This document shows positions 30,428 to 39,027 of a stretch of DNA of 64,000 nucleotides, in pieces. The stretch is taken from positions 7,741,001-7,805,000 of the forward strand of contig NZ_CP108518.1 in assembly GCF_035989885.1 (NCBI RefSeq), read 5' to 3'. A model generated the notes under the pieces. It saw only the letters and a program-made list of their open reading frames with translations. It made no database searches and was not told the origin of the DNA. The position numbers and the translations under genes were made by a program. Each line of letters begins with the position of its first letter. Within the stretch, counting starts at the first letter, position 1. The stretch comes from Streptomyces sp. NBC_01232. Lineage in GTDB: Bacteria; Actinomycetota; Actinomycetes; Streptomycetales; Streptomycetaceae.

Positions 30428-32773
30428 TCAGGACACGAGGGGAGCGGCGTCCACCTCCGTCAGCCTGACCGTGCACAGTCCGCCGCGCTCGCTCTTGACG
30501 TCCGTCACCTTGAGCTGAGTTCCCGGCGCGAGGATGTACTCCTCCTCCCCGGTGAAGGCGGAGAAGTTCCGGATCCCCACTGCCTGGGCGGGCGTCACCT
30601 CGAAGAGCGTCCGCCTGCCGCGGCTGCCCAGGAAGGCCCGGGCCACGTTCCGTTCGGAGGTGCAGGAGGAGACGCCCCACCACGTCACCGTCCGGCCCAC
30701 CGGGTACTGGGCCCGAAGGTCCAGCGACACACCGCGCCACAGCGGCTGGGTGTGGGCCGGCAGCCCCGAGACCGCCGAGAACAGCAGCCGCAGGTACGGC
30801 AGATAGGGCGTGACCCTGCTGCGGTCCGGGGAGCGCAGGACGGCATTGATCTCGCGGTAGAAGGCTGACTCGCAGGTGTAGAGGTAGAGCGCGGAGATCG
30901 CGTCGGCGGACGGGCCGCCGGCCGTCTCGTCCGCCCGCCGCTTGCCGAAGTCGCGCGAGCGGTCGATGTGTCCCGCGAGCCCGGCCAGTGTCTCGGCGAC
31001 GGGCGCGACCGCGTCCTGGAAATCCATCAGCGGAGTGTCGAACACACCGGTGATCGCGGGGAGGACCAGGCCCTCGTCCTTGACGCTGGTGAGTCGCTCC
31101 AGATACATCTGGTGCAGGTTCATGGTCGACTCGATGAAGGCGCCCATGCGTGCCGCGACGCCGCCGTCCGAACCACCGCCGCCGGCCGACCCTTCGTTCC
31201 AGCCCTTGCTCGGCAGCCAGTCGACGCCGTCCGAACCCAGCGATGTGAGGGCCTCGTTGACCAGGGCGAAGTGGTCGCCCTCGCAGAAGATGTCGCCCTG
31301 TGCCGCCGGGTTCGCGTGGTCGATGTGCCGGACCTCGACGTCCGGGTACTTCTCCTGGAGCCGCAGGACGACCTTCTTGAGGCTGCGCGCGTGTGCCCCC
31401 CACCAGGCGAACACGACCCCGCGGTCCTCCTCGTCGGCATCCTGCTTGGCCTTGAGGATCTCCTCGGCGATCCGTTCGGCGACGGGCCGCCAGAACGCCG
31501 TGTGCTGGTCGGCCCCCATCGCCCCGTCCCCGCTGGCGGTGAGCGAGGCGTTCAGCAGCAGCACGCCCTGCGTCAGCATCGCCTGGAACCACTCCGGCGG
31601 CTGGACGGTCTCCCGCTCCTTCAGCAGCGCGCGAACGTCGGCGATGGGCGTCTTCTTCGCGATGCCGTACTTCCACATCGCCGCCGCCTTGATGATGCAG
31701 CGGATGCTGACGACCCTGCCGAACTGACTGTCCTTCCAGTCGTTGAAGGTGTTGTCGAACATGGCTATGCCCGTCGCGCTCTCCGGTCGCGGGTACGGGT
31801 TCTGACCGAAGACGACGACCTTCCACTTGTGCGGGGGATGGGGCTTGAGCGCCTGGAAGGTCAGCTCACGGACCGGTACGACCTCGGGGCTGCGTCCCTT
31901 GCCGATGAACCCGGCGGCGTTCGGCTGGGCCTCGATGACCGGCTTCAGGAGCGGAAGCCACGGCTCACCGCCGCCGTTGAAGAGTTCGGCGAGAGACAGG
32001 GGGTCGTTCGCGTCGGTCACGGTGGAAGCGCCTTCGGTCGTTGTGATGGTGGCGGTGCTTGCGGACGTTGTCGCCGGCGGAACGTGGCCGGAGGGCTGAG
32101 CCGGAGCCGGGGCGGCCTTCGGCGGCACGATGCGCACCCGCTCCTCGACCGGCGCGTTCTCGATGCCGTTCAGCTGCGTGACGATCGTGGCGCGCAGTTC
32201 GTCGTCGTCCTCGAACCAGTGGTCGTGGAAGAGCGTGTAGCCGGTCCACATCAGATTGGCGCACACCCGCGCCGGCACCTGGCCGGTCTGCGCACCCATC
32301 CCGACCAGCGCCACCGACCGGATGCTGCCCGGCGCCTTCCGGTTCTGCCGGTGGACGGCCTGGAACGCGGCGGCGCACGCCAGGGCCACATTCAGCGTGG
32401 CGCTCACGTTCTGCGAGGAGCGCACCATGGTCGGCGTCGATATCAGGTACCGGGGAACGGTCGCTCCCGACGGGACGCAGACGGCGCTGCCCACCGGAAG
32501 CGTGCCGGCGAACCGGTCGCGGATGGCACGCTGCACACGCACCTGGATGCCGGAGCCGAGATGACGCTTGATGACGGCGTCGACCCCGCCGTCCATCCGG
32601 CCGCGGGAGTTGGTCGGGGTGACCCAGGCGTCGACGTCCTCGTCGAGGATCGAGCCCCGGTGGATCTCGATGGCGGGGGTGTCCGCGAACGCAGCTCGCC
32701 ACGCCTCCACCACACGCTCGTTGACGTCTGTCAGCACCACCCTGAGCGCGGGCTGCGTACTGCTGTCGGTCAT
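30428..32773 (-). CDS. Macrodomain / UDG-like / ADP-ribosyltransferase fusion protein
   Basis: A 781-aa cytosolic protein with three domains. Residues about 10-205 are a macrodomain (VDAWVTPTNSRGRMDGGVD 47-65; VALVGMGAQTGQVP 154-167) that should bind ADP-ribose. Residues about 260-525 match family 1 uracil-DNA glycosylase: FGQNPYP (322-328, catalytic Asp of GQDPYH replaced by Asn, His by Pro), QGVLLLN (402-408) and HANP (486-489, retaining the catalytic His). Residues about 625-781 are an arginine-type ADP-ribosyltransferase: Arg680 in LWRG, SSCTS (702-706) and EEEY (Glu743, Glu745; ExE). AAGGAG precedes the ATG. No signal peptide. The job of the whole is unknown; damage response, defence and regulatory roles are possible. 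Confidence 0.85.
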   Translation of the reverse strand: MTDSSTQPALRVVLTDVNERVVEAWRAAFADTPAIEIHRGSILDEDVDAWVTPTNSRGRMDGGVDAVIKRHLGSGIQVRVQRAIRDRFAGTLPVGSAVCVPSGATVPRYLISTPTMVRSSQNVSATLNVALACAAAFQAVHRQNRKAPGSIRSVALVGMGAQTGQVPARVCANLMWTGYTLFHDHWFEDDDELRATIVTQLNGIENAPVEERVRIVPPKAAPAPAQPSGHVPPATTSASTATITTTEGASTVTDANDPLSLAELFNGGGEPWLPLLKPVIEAQPNAAGFIGKGRSPEVVPVRELTFQALKPHPPHKWKVVVFGQNPYPRPESATGIAMFDNTFNDWKDSQFGRVVSIRCIIKAAAMWKYGIAKKTPIADVRALLKERETVQPPEWFQAMLTQGVLLLNASLTASGDGAMGADQHTAFWRPVAERIAEEILKAKQDADEEDRGVVFAWWGAHARSLKKVVLRLQEKYPDVEVRHIDHANPAAQGDIFCEGDHFALVNEALTSLGSDGVDWLPSKGWNEGSAGGGGSDGGVAARMGAFIESTMNLHQMYLERLTSVKDEGLVLPAITGVFDTPLMDFQDAVAPVAETLAGLAGHIDRSRDFGKRRADETAGGPSADAISALYLYTCESAFYREINAVLRSPDRSRVTPYLPYLRLLFSAVSGLPAHTQPLWRGVSLDLRAQYPVGRTVTWWGVSSCTSERNVARAFLGSRGRRTLFEVTPAQAVGIRNFSAFTGEEEYILAPGTQLKVTDVKSERGGLCTVRLTEVDAAPLVS

Positions 32774-32925
32774 CGTCCACTCCTTGTCGGGAAACGGCCT
32801 CTGCTACACCCCGAACGTAGCCGCCACCACTGACAACGCAGCTGCTGGAAGAGGAGGATGACCTGCTGTCACGGCTCCGCGAACGCCCGCCGCCGCACCA
32901 TCTCCGCAACCGGCCGCACCGAGCC

Positions 32926-32980
32926 GGGCCGTCTCCGAGCCGGGCCGTCTCCGAAGTGGGCCGTCTCCGAAGTGGGCCGT
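32926..32980. repeat. 16-bp tandem repeat (GGGCCGTCTCCGA core, 3.5 copies)
   Basis: The 13-bp core GGGCCGTCTCCGA recurs at 32926, 32942 and 32958 with a 16-bp period, and a partial fourth copy begins at 32974. It lies in the 230-bp gap between the end of the SpoIIE gene and the start of the ART fusion gene, so upstream of that gene. It could be an operator array or a slippage repeat. Confidence 0.65.
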
Positions 32981-33003
32981 GCCGTGCCGTACCGGGCTTC
33001 GCC

Positions 33004-35448
33004 TCAGCCCGTGCGCCGGCCGTTCGTGCGGTGACAGAGGATTTCGGCCCACACCTGCTTGCCGCCGCTGAGCGGCACCGAACCCCAGGCCGCCGTCGTC
33101 GCCTCGACGATGAGCAGCCCGCGTCCGCCGGTCGACTCCCAGCTCACCCACACCGGTTTGACGGGGCTGCGCGGCGACGCGTCGTTCACGGCGATCCGCA
33201 GCCGGTCCGCCGACAGGGTCAGGTCCATCCCCACCTCGCCCTGTGTGTGCGCGATGGCGTTGGTCACCAGCTCGGACACGACCAGCAGGGCCGCGTCGAT
33301 CTCCTCCACCACGCCCCACGACCGCAGGGTGCGCGCGGTGAAGCGGCGCGCGTGCAGGACCGCGTTGGGCAGCCGCCACACCGTCCAGTGGCTGCGCTTC
33401 GGCCGGCCCGCTGTGCCGTCGTACCGCAGCAACAGCAGGGCCACGTCGTCGTCGCGACGGCCCACGCCCGCCACCAACTCGTCGGCGACCGCTCCGGTGT
33501 CGACCGGGTCGGCCGCGGCGAGCACCTCGCACACCCGCCGCATGCCCTCCTCCAGAGGCAGCCTGGCGGACTCGACCAGGCCGTCCGTCAGCAGGACCAG
33601 CACGGTGCCGGGGACCAGCCCCGCCTCGGTCATCGGGAATTCGGCCTCCGCGAGCACGCCCAGCGGAGGTCCGCCCTCGACGGCCATCTCCTCCGCGACA
33701 CCGTCGGGATGGCGCAGAATCGGCGGCAGGTGCCCGGCCCGTACGACCCTGGCGATGCCCTCCTCCATGTCGAGGTCCACATACCCGCAGGTGGCGAACA
33801 GATCGGTCTCCATGCCGACGAGCAGCCGGTTGGCCCGGGCGACCACCACATCGGGCGGATGGCCCTCCACCGCGTAGGCCCTGACCGCCGTACGCATCTG
33901 GCCCATGATGGTGGCGGCTCCCGCGCTGTGCCCCTGCACGTCCCCGATGACGAAGGCCACGTGACCGTCACGGAGCGGAATGACGTCGTACCAGTCGCCG
34001 CCGACCTCGAGGCCGGCCGTCGCGGGAAGGTAGCGGGCGACGGCGATCCCGCCCGGCAGCTCCGGGAGCTTACGGGGCAACAGGCTGCGCTGGAGCATGG
34101 TGGCGAGCTCGTGGCCCGCGTCCAGCGCGTGGGCGCGCACCAGCGCCTGTCCCACCAGACCTGCGGTCGCGGTCAGCAGTGACCGCTCCTCCGGGCCGAA
34201 CCGGTGCTCGGCGTCCCACCCCACCAGACACACCCCGACCATCCGGCCGTCGGCGGGCAGCGGCAGCACCGCGAGGCCACCGGGCCCGACACCCAGCAGA
34301 CCGGCCTCGAGCGCCGCGCCCGGCGGCCACAGGCTCATGTGCCCGCCACGCAGTGCGCTCTGCAGGGTGGGCAGGTCGCTGAGCGACACGTCCGGCCACT
34401 CGGACCGCCAGTCGGAACGCCAGACCTCGGGCCATGCATCGGGCTCCGGAGGATCGAGGGCGGTGACGATGAGCCGCTCGCTCTCCAGTTCGCCGACGGC
34501 GACCCGGGAGGCGCCGAGCGGCTCGCGCAGAGCGGCGACCGCCAGCCGGCTGACTTCCCGGATGGTCGCCGCTCCCGCGAGCGTGGCCGACAACCGCTGC
34601 ACCAGGGAGACCTCGTCCGCACTGGGGCGCAGATAGGTGGCGTCGGCGACCACGCCCAGGACGCGCCGCGGCGTGCCGCCGGAGTCCACCTCCACCCGGC
34701 AGCGCAGCCCCAGCCAGCGCAGCTCGCCGTTCGGGCGGCGGATACGGAACGCCAGCTGCTGTCCGGTGGCGGCCAGCCGGTCCGGCTCCACGATCGCCAT
34801 CAGCGCCGGCATGTCGTCGGGGACGGCGCAGGCGAGCAGGGTCTCCACCTGCCCGTCGAACTGCTCGGGAGGCAGACCGAGCAGTTCCAGCACGTGCGCG
34901 TGGGCCTCCATGCGGCCGGTTCCCAGTTCCAGGATGAAGGCGCCGCCCTGGTCGGGCACGAGCGACTGTCCCAGATGCGCCTGCGGGGCCTTGCGTCCGG
35001 TGAAGCGAGCGGCGACCGATTCGAGTCCGGCCGCCACCTGGTCGGCGTAGAGCTCCAGGAGGCTGCGGTCGTCGGCGCTGAAGCCGTCCAGGGCCTCCCC
35101 GGCGACGATCAGGCATCCGAGCTCCTGGTCGCCGTGTCCCAGGGGCAGCGCGCCCAGCGAGATCCTGGCCGGCGATTCGGGGTCACCGCCCCGGACCCGG
35201 GTGGGGAAGTGGTGGGGGTCGTCCTCGATGAACGTGGCGAGTTCCTTGGGGGTCAGCCACAGGGGGCTGCCGGAGCGCAGGGCGTTGGCGGCGGGCGAAT
35301 GGCTGGCCAGGGCGAGGATCGCGGGCAGTCCGTAGAGGATGCCGCGGTTCCCCGTCAGCTCGGCCAGATGGAGCTCCCTGCCCTGGTCGGCGACCACGTA
35401 GACAGCGGCGAGCTCAGCCCCGCAGAACGCAAAGCGATGACTGGTCAC
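33004..35448 (-). CDS. SpoIIE-family phosphatase with GAF, PAS and HATPase domains
   Basis: An 814-aa signalling protein: N-terminal GAF-like region (to about 155), PAS fold (about 180-290), second GAF (about 300-450), PP2C/SpoIIE phosphatase (about 460-690; GLEVGGDWYDV, VIGDVQGHSAGAA, LVLLTDGLVESAR) and a C-terminal anti-sigma-type HATPase (about 700-814; VVSELVTNAIAH, GGRGLLIVEA). Such chains dephosphorylate anti-anti-sigma factors and can act as anti-sigma kinases. The frame opens at 35499, but GTG 35448 is 11 nt after a near-perfect AAGGAGGTGA, so it is preferred. A simpler SpoIIE phosphatase gene lies upstream on the same strand. Confidence 0.88.
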   Translation of the reverse strand: MTSHRFAFCGAELAAVYVVADQGRELHLAELTGNRGILYGLPAILALASHSPAANALRSGSPLWLTPKELATFIEDDPHHFPTRVRGGDPESPARISLGALPLGHGDQELGCLIVAGEALDGFSADDRSLLELYADQVAAGLESVAARFTGRKAPQAHLGQSLVPDQGGAFILELGTGRMEAHAHVLELLGLPPEQFDGQVETLLACAVPDDMPALMAIVEPDRLAATGQQLAFRIRRPNGELRWLGLRCRVEVDSGGTPRRVLGVVADATYLRPSADEVSLVQRLSATLAGAATIREVSRLAVAALREPLGASRVAVGELESERLIVTALDPPEPDAWPEVWRSDWRSEWPDVSLSDLPTLQSALRGGHMSLWPPGAALEAGLLGVGPGGLAVLPLPADGRMVGVCLVGWDAEHRFGPEERSLLTATAGLVGQALVRAHALDAGHELATMLQRSLLPRKLPELPGGIAVARYLPATAGLEVGGDWYDVIPLRDGHVAFVIGDVQGHSAGAATIMGQMRTAVRAYAVEGHPPDVVVARANRLLVGMETDLFATCGYVDLDMEEGIARVVRAGHLPPILRHPDGVAEEMAVEGGPPLGVLAEAEFPMTEAGLVPGTVLVLLTDGLVESARLPLEEGMRRVCEVLAAADPVDTGAVADELVAGVGRRDDDVALLLLRYDGTAGRPKRSHWTVWRLPNAVLHARRFTARTLRSWGVVEEIDAALLVVSELVTNAIAHTQGEVGMDLTLSADRLRIAVNDASPRSPVKPVWVSWESTGGRGLLIVEATTAAWGSVPLSGGKQVWAEILCHRTNGRRTG

Positions 35449-35573
35449 CTTCTGTATCACCTCCTTCCGAGGGCAGGCCGGGGACCGTCCTGTCTCCATG
35501 CTGTCGCGCCCGGGACCATCCGGGCGAGTCGGGGCGCGCGCCGGAGGGCCCGATACCGCCAGCCGTCACGCGG

Positions 35574-35609
35574 ACCGCACGGACCGCACGGATCGCACGG
35601 ACCGCACGG
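35574..35609. repeat. 9-bp tandem repeat (ACCGCACGG, four copies)
   Basis: ACCGCACGG at 35574, 35583 and 35601 with one variant (ATCGCACGG at 35592) gives four contiguous 9-bp units in the gap upstream of the SpoIIE-family gene. No spacers, so not CRISPR. A slippage-prone simple repeat in a promoter-proximal position. Confidence 0.65.
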
Positions 35610-35653
35610 ACCACGCGGTGACGGGGCAGGGGCGCGGGCACGCTGGGCGGCCA

Positions 35654-36832
35654 CTACGCCCGGCCCCCGTCCGGGTGGTCCGCCGCGACCCCGTCCTCCT
35701 CCTGCCGGTCGACGATGAGGATCGCGACGTCGTCCGCCAGACGGTTCCGGGTGTGCCGCAGCAATGCCTGGTGCAGGCCCTCCAGGAACGCCTGCCGCGT
35801 GTGGTCGCGCATGGTCACCATGGCCGCAGGCAGGTCGAAGAAGGTGTTGTTCCGGTCGCGTGCCTCGAGTACGCCGTCGGTGCACAGCAGCATCCGGTCC
35901 CCCGGTGCGAAGGGGTAGCTGTCGAGGCGCCCGGGAGGACCGCTGATGAAATCCTCGAGACCGAGCGGGGGCAGGGGGGTGGTGGGGACCAGGGAGCGGA
36001 CCGTGCCGGCGTGCAGCAGCAGGGGCGGCGGATGGCCGCGGTTGATCACCTCGACCAGCGGGCGGTACGGGCCGTCCGGGACCTGGGCCACGAGCGCGGT
36101 GACGAACCCCTCCAGGAGGACGTCGTCACTGGCGGCCGCCCCCGAGACGATGGCGTCCCGCCGCAGGGCGGCCCCGCAGTGGCTGATGACCTCCACCAGG
36201 TCGTCCTCGTAGTGCGCAGCCTCCCGGAACGCGCCCAGCACGACCGCGGCGGCCCGTACGGCGGGCAGCCCCTTGCCCCGGACGTCCCCGACGATCATCC
36301 GGACGCCGTACCGGGTCTGGACCACGTCGTACAGGTCGCCGCCGATCTGCGCGCCCGTCTCGGCCGCCAGGTACATGCTGGCCGCCCTGAGGGAGCCCAG
36401 CCGGTCCGGCACCGGCCGCAGCAGGACGTCCTGGGCGGCCGCGGCGATCCGGCGGACCTGGTTGAGCTCGTTCTCGCTGCGGGTGCGCGCGGCCCGGCTG
36501 GTCATGAAGCTCGCCGCCGAGACCAGGAACAGGGCGAGGAAGTTCGTATAGACCTGCTGGCTGCCCCAGGCCTGGTTGTAGGTGGCGGTGGTCACGCTGA
36601 CGGCGACGGCCGTCCCGGCCGCCGCGAGCGTGCCCCGGGGACCCATCGTCACGGCCGCCAGAGCGGGTGTCGCCACGAGGAGGGGGCCGGTGTACAGGAC
36701 GTGCAGGGGCGTGAACTCGACGAGGAGCACCAGCAGGGCGATCGCGAAAGGCACGCACTCCGCCAAGACGAAGAGGACCTGGTGGTGGCCGTCGGCTCGC
36801 GGGCCGGAGGGCGAGCGCAAGGGCGCTCTCAT
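35654..36832 (-). CDS. Membrane-anchored SpoIIE/PP2C-type phosphatase
   Basis: A 392-aa protein with about four N-terminal hydrophobic segments (residues 20-115: LFVLAECVPFAIALLVLLVE, LLVATPALAAVTM, TNFLALFLVSAASF) followed by a PP2C_SIG phosphatase: AETGAQIGGDLYDVV, MIVGDVRGKGL, INRGHPPPLLL, LCTDGVLEARD and LADDVAILIV supply the metal-binding aspartates. These phosphatases act on STAS anti-anti-sigma proteins to control SigB/SigF-like sigma factors. The frame is open to 37678, but that extension runs through the antisense of other genes; ATG 36832 precedes the first membrane helix. Partner sigma genes are not in this window. Confidence 0.87.
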   Translation of the reverse strand: MRAPLRSPSGPRADGHHQVLFVLAECVPFAIALLVLLVEFTPLHVLYTGPLLVATPALAAVTMGPRGTLAAAGTAVAVSVTTATYNQAWGSQQVYTNFLALFLVSAASFMTSRAARTRSENELNQVRRIAAAAQDVLLRPVPDRLGSLRAASMYLAAETGAQIGGDLYDVVQTRYGVRMIVGDVRGKGLPAVRAAAVVLGAFREAAHYEDDLVEVISHCGAALRRDAIVSGAAASDDVLLEGFVTALVAQVPDGPYRPLVEVINRGHPPPLLLHAGTVRSLVPTTPLPPLGLEDFISGPPGRLDSYPFAPGDRMLLCTDGVLEARDRNNTFFDLPAAMVTMRDHTRQAFLEGLHQALLRHTRNRLADDVAILIVDRQEEDGVAADHPDGGRA

Positions 36833-36948
36833 GACTACAGCCTGCCTCGCCCGCACCCCTGGCCGCCACTCCGGCCACCGGATCCGGGGTGCGCCGGCCC
36901 GGCCGGCCCGGTTACTGTCCATGCGAACGACGGGCACCAGGGGGTCGG

Positions 36949-37383
36949 ATGATGGCATCGGCATGGGACGAGGCACTCGCGCGGCTGTGTGCGGTCCACC
37001 TGCCGGAGCAGGCCGACGCCGACTTCCCGGACGAGCTCTTCGACCGTGTGGACGAGCTGATCCACGCCTACGGCGCCGACGACATCGCCGAGATCGTCGC
37101 CGAGGCAGTGGTGGCTGGGCGGGCGACGGTGCAGCAGGCGATCGTGTTCCTGAACGTGGCGGTGTGGTCGGGGACGGACAACGGCACCTCCATGAAGCGC
37201 ACCACGGACGAGTGGGTGCGCACGTCGGACGACACGCTGCGGCTGGGCCTCGCGCTGCATCACGATGCCTATCCCCTGCCCACACGGGCCGAGATGGTTG
37301 CCGTGCTCGCCGGGACCGCCCTGCGCTTTCCCGAGCATCGGGCGGTCTGTGAGCGACTCGTCGCCGGCCGCCGCCCGGACTGA
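36949..37383 (+). CDS. Uncharacterised 144-aa helical protein
   Basis: A 144-aa soluble, largely helical protein that I do not recognise. Sequence is acidic at the N-terminus (PEQADADFPDELFDRVDELI) with later helices (RATVQQAIVFLNVAVWSG, PTRAEMVAVLAGTALRFPEH). No signal peptide or catalytic motif. Two ATGs in tandem at 36949 and 36952; AGGGGGTC lies just upstream. Codon bias is normal for the region. Divergent from the SpoIIE phosphatase gene at 36832, so the 116-bp gap holds both promoters. Confidence 0.65.
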   Translation: MMASAWDEALARLCAVHLPEQADADFPDELFDRVDELIHAYGADDIAEIVAEAVVAGRATVQQAIVFLNVAVWSGTDNGTSMKRTTDEWVRTSDDTLRLGLALHHDAYPLPTRAEMVAVLAGTALRFPEHRAVCERLVAGRRPD

Positions 37384-37494
37384 ACCCGGCCCGCCCCCGG
37401 TCCATCTGCTCGCGCGACGGGTGCCGGGTCCTTTGCCGGGTAGGCGCGCCAGGACAGTGGCGTACGCGTCCCACCGCCGGCCGCCAAGGCCGAC

Positions 37495-37899
37495 GTGACG
37501 GCGCAGGAGAAGGAGAGGGCAAAAGACGTGAAGGAACACACCGTCGAGAAGGCCGCCGAGAAGACCGCCGAAAGGGCCGCCCTGGTCGCCGACCAGATCC
37601 GTACGAAGGCCCAGCAGGCCGCGCAGGTGGTGAAGGACAGGACCCCCGAGCCCGTCCTGGACCGCGCCGTCCAGGCATCCGGGCTGGTCGCGCAGGCCGC
37701 GGCCCGTGCCGGTCGACTGGCGTCGGACAAGACCCCGGACCCGGTGCGGGGCGGGGCGGGGCGGGCCGCGACCGTGGCGCGGGCCAACCGCAAGCCGCTG
37801 CTCACCGGGGGCGCTGTGCTGGCCGTCCTCCTGCTCGCGCGGCTCGCCCGTGGACGGGGACGGGGACGGGGACGGGGCCGCGCCCGCGGACACCGATGA
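37495..37899 (+). CDS. Small coiled-coil protein with C-terminal membrane anchor
   Basis: A 134-aa protein: residues about 1-55 are an Ala/Lys/Glu-rich amphipathic helix (EKAAEKTAERAALVADQI), then a Pro-punctuated helical segment with repeated TPEPV / TPDPV, a single hydrophobic helix (LLTGGAVLAVLLLARLA) and a basic Arg/Gly tail encoded by a GGACGG repeat. It resembles Streptomyces small membrane proteins of the DUF3618 type, role unknown. GTG 37495 and GTG 37528 are both possible starts; the latter has AAGGAGAGG about 10 nt upstream. Confidence 0.65.
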   Translation: MTAQEKERAKDVKEHTVEKAAEKTAERAALVADQIRTKAQQAAQVVKDRTPEPVLDRAVQASGLVAQAAARAGRLASDKTPDPVRGGAGRAATVARANRKPLLTGGAVLAVLLLARLARGRGRGRGRGRARGHR

Positions 37900-38054
37900 A
37901 GGCGACCGTTCGGGCGGGGCCGTGGCGACGCGGCGCATGACGGGCACCTTTCCGGTCCCGACCAGCCCGTACGCGGGGGCGGCGCGGCTCGCGGTGAACA
38001 CCCGCGGGCCGCGCCGCCCTTCGGTCCGGCGTCAGGCCCGCCGGCTCGTCCGGC

Positions 38055-38852
38055 TCAGCTGCGGACCGGGGTGAGGACTACGAAGTCGGCGTTCGACGGG
38101 TCGAGGCAGACGGCGAGACGGCCGACGCCTTCCGCGTCCTCCGGTCCCATCTGTACGCTCCCGCCGTTCTCGGTGACCTTGGCGACCGCGGCGTCGCAGT
38201 CGGCGACGGCGAACACGGGGTGCCAGTACGGCCGCCCGGCCGAGAGGGCGAGGTGCTCCTGCGGGAGCTGCATGAGGCCGCCGTGCATGCGCTCCTCCGG
38301 AAGCCCGGCGGGAGTGATGAGGACGTAGGTCCCTCCGCCGCCGGGCAGCTCCATGTCGCTGTACTGCCAGCCGAAGAGTCCGCCGTAGAACTCCTTCGAG
38401 GCCGCGGCGTCACTCGTGTACAGCTCGGTCCAGGACAGTGAGCCCGGCGCGTCCACCAGCTCGACGCCCTTGTCCTTCCCCGGCTGCCAGACGGCGAACT
38501 GTCCCCCCAGCGGGTCGCTGTACTGGGCCATCCGGCCCCACTCGTCGAGATCCCGCGGGGCCACCCGGACCGTGCCGCCCGCGCTTTCCACCGCCCGGGT
38601 GGTGGCGTCCGCGTCGGTGACGCTGTAGTAGATCATCCAGGCCGGGCGGGCTCCCTCCTCGGTGAGTTTGCCGAGTCCGGCGACGATCTTTCCGTCCTTG
38701 CGGAACATCCCGCCTTCCATGTCCTCCCCCTCGCCCATGGACTCGTAGTCCCACCCGAGGACGGCCCCGTAGAAGGCCGCGGCCGCACGGACGTCGGGGG
38801 CCCCGAGGTCGAGCCAGCAGGGCGAACCGGGTACGAAGTCAGTGGTGATCAT
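38055..38852 (-). CDS. VOC (glyoxalase/bleomycin-resistance fold) protein
   Basis: A 265-aa protein with two tandem vicinal-oxygen-chelate modules. Module 1: PCWLDLGAPDVRAAAAFYGA to GGQFAVWQP; module 2: LSWTELYTSDAAASKEFYGG to ADFVVLTP. Streptomyces two-module proteins of this sort are often annotated as glyoxalase-like or 27 kDa antigen Cfp30B-like. No metal-ligand set can be fixed from sequence, so it may bind rather than turn over its ligand. ATG 38852 is preferred; the longer frame to 39008 is an unprotein-like extension. Confidence 0.83.
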   Translation of the reverse strand: MITTDFVPGSPCWLDLGAPDVRAAAAFYGAVLGWDYESMGEGEDMEGGMFRKDGKIVAGLGKLTEEGARPAWMIYYSVTDADATTRAVESAGGTVRVAPRDLDEWGRMAQYSDPLGGQFAVWQPGKDKGVELVDAPGSLSWTELYTSDAAASKEFYGGLFGWQYSDMELPGGGGTYVLITPAGLPEERMHGGLMQLPQEHLALSAGRPYWHPVFAVADCDAAVAKVTENGGSVQMGPEDAEGVGRLAVCLDPSNADFVVLTPVRS

Positions 38853-39027
38853 GCGGATTGCCTTTCGGACGTCGGGTGACCTCAGCCTGGCACCGCACAC
38901 CACCCCTCGCGCGTCGGCCGCCGCGCCCGGTGCCGCGCCCGGTGCCGTGCCCGGTGGGGCGGCGCATGGGGGCGGTGGTCCGTTCCCGTCACCGCCCCAC
39001 CCCGTCACGGCCCCCGCCCTGCCAGCG

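Noticed and set aside
35574..35609. Short repeat array as a CRISPR
   Set aside because: Nine-bp units are contiguous with no spacers, and no cas gene is present; likewise the 9-bp array at 44934 is coding.
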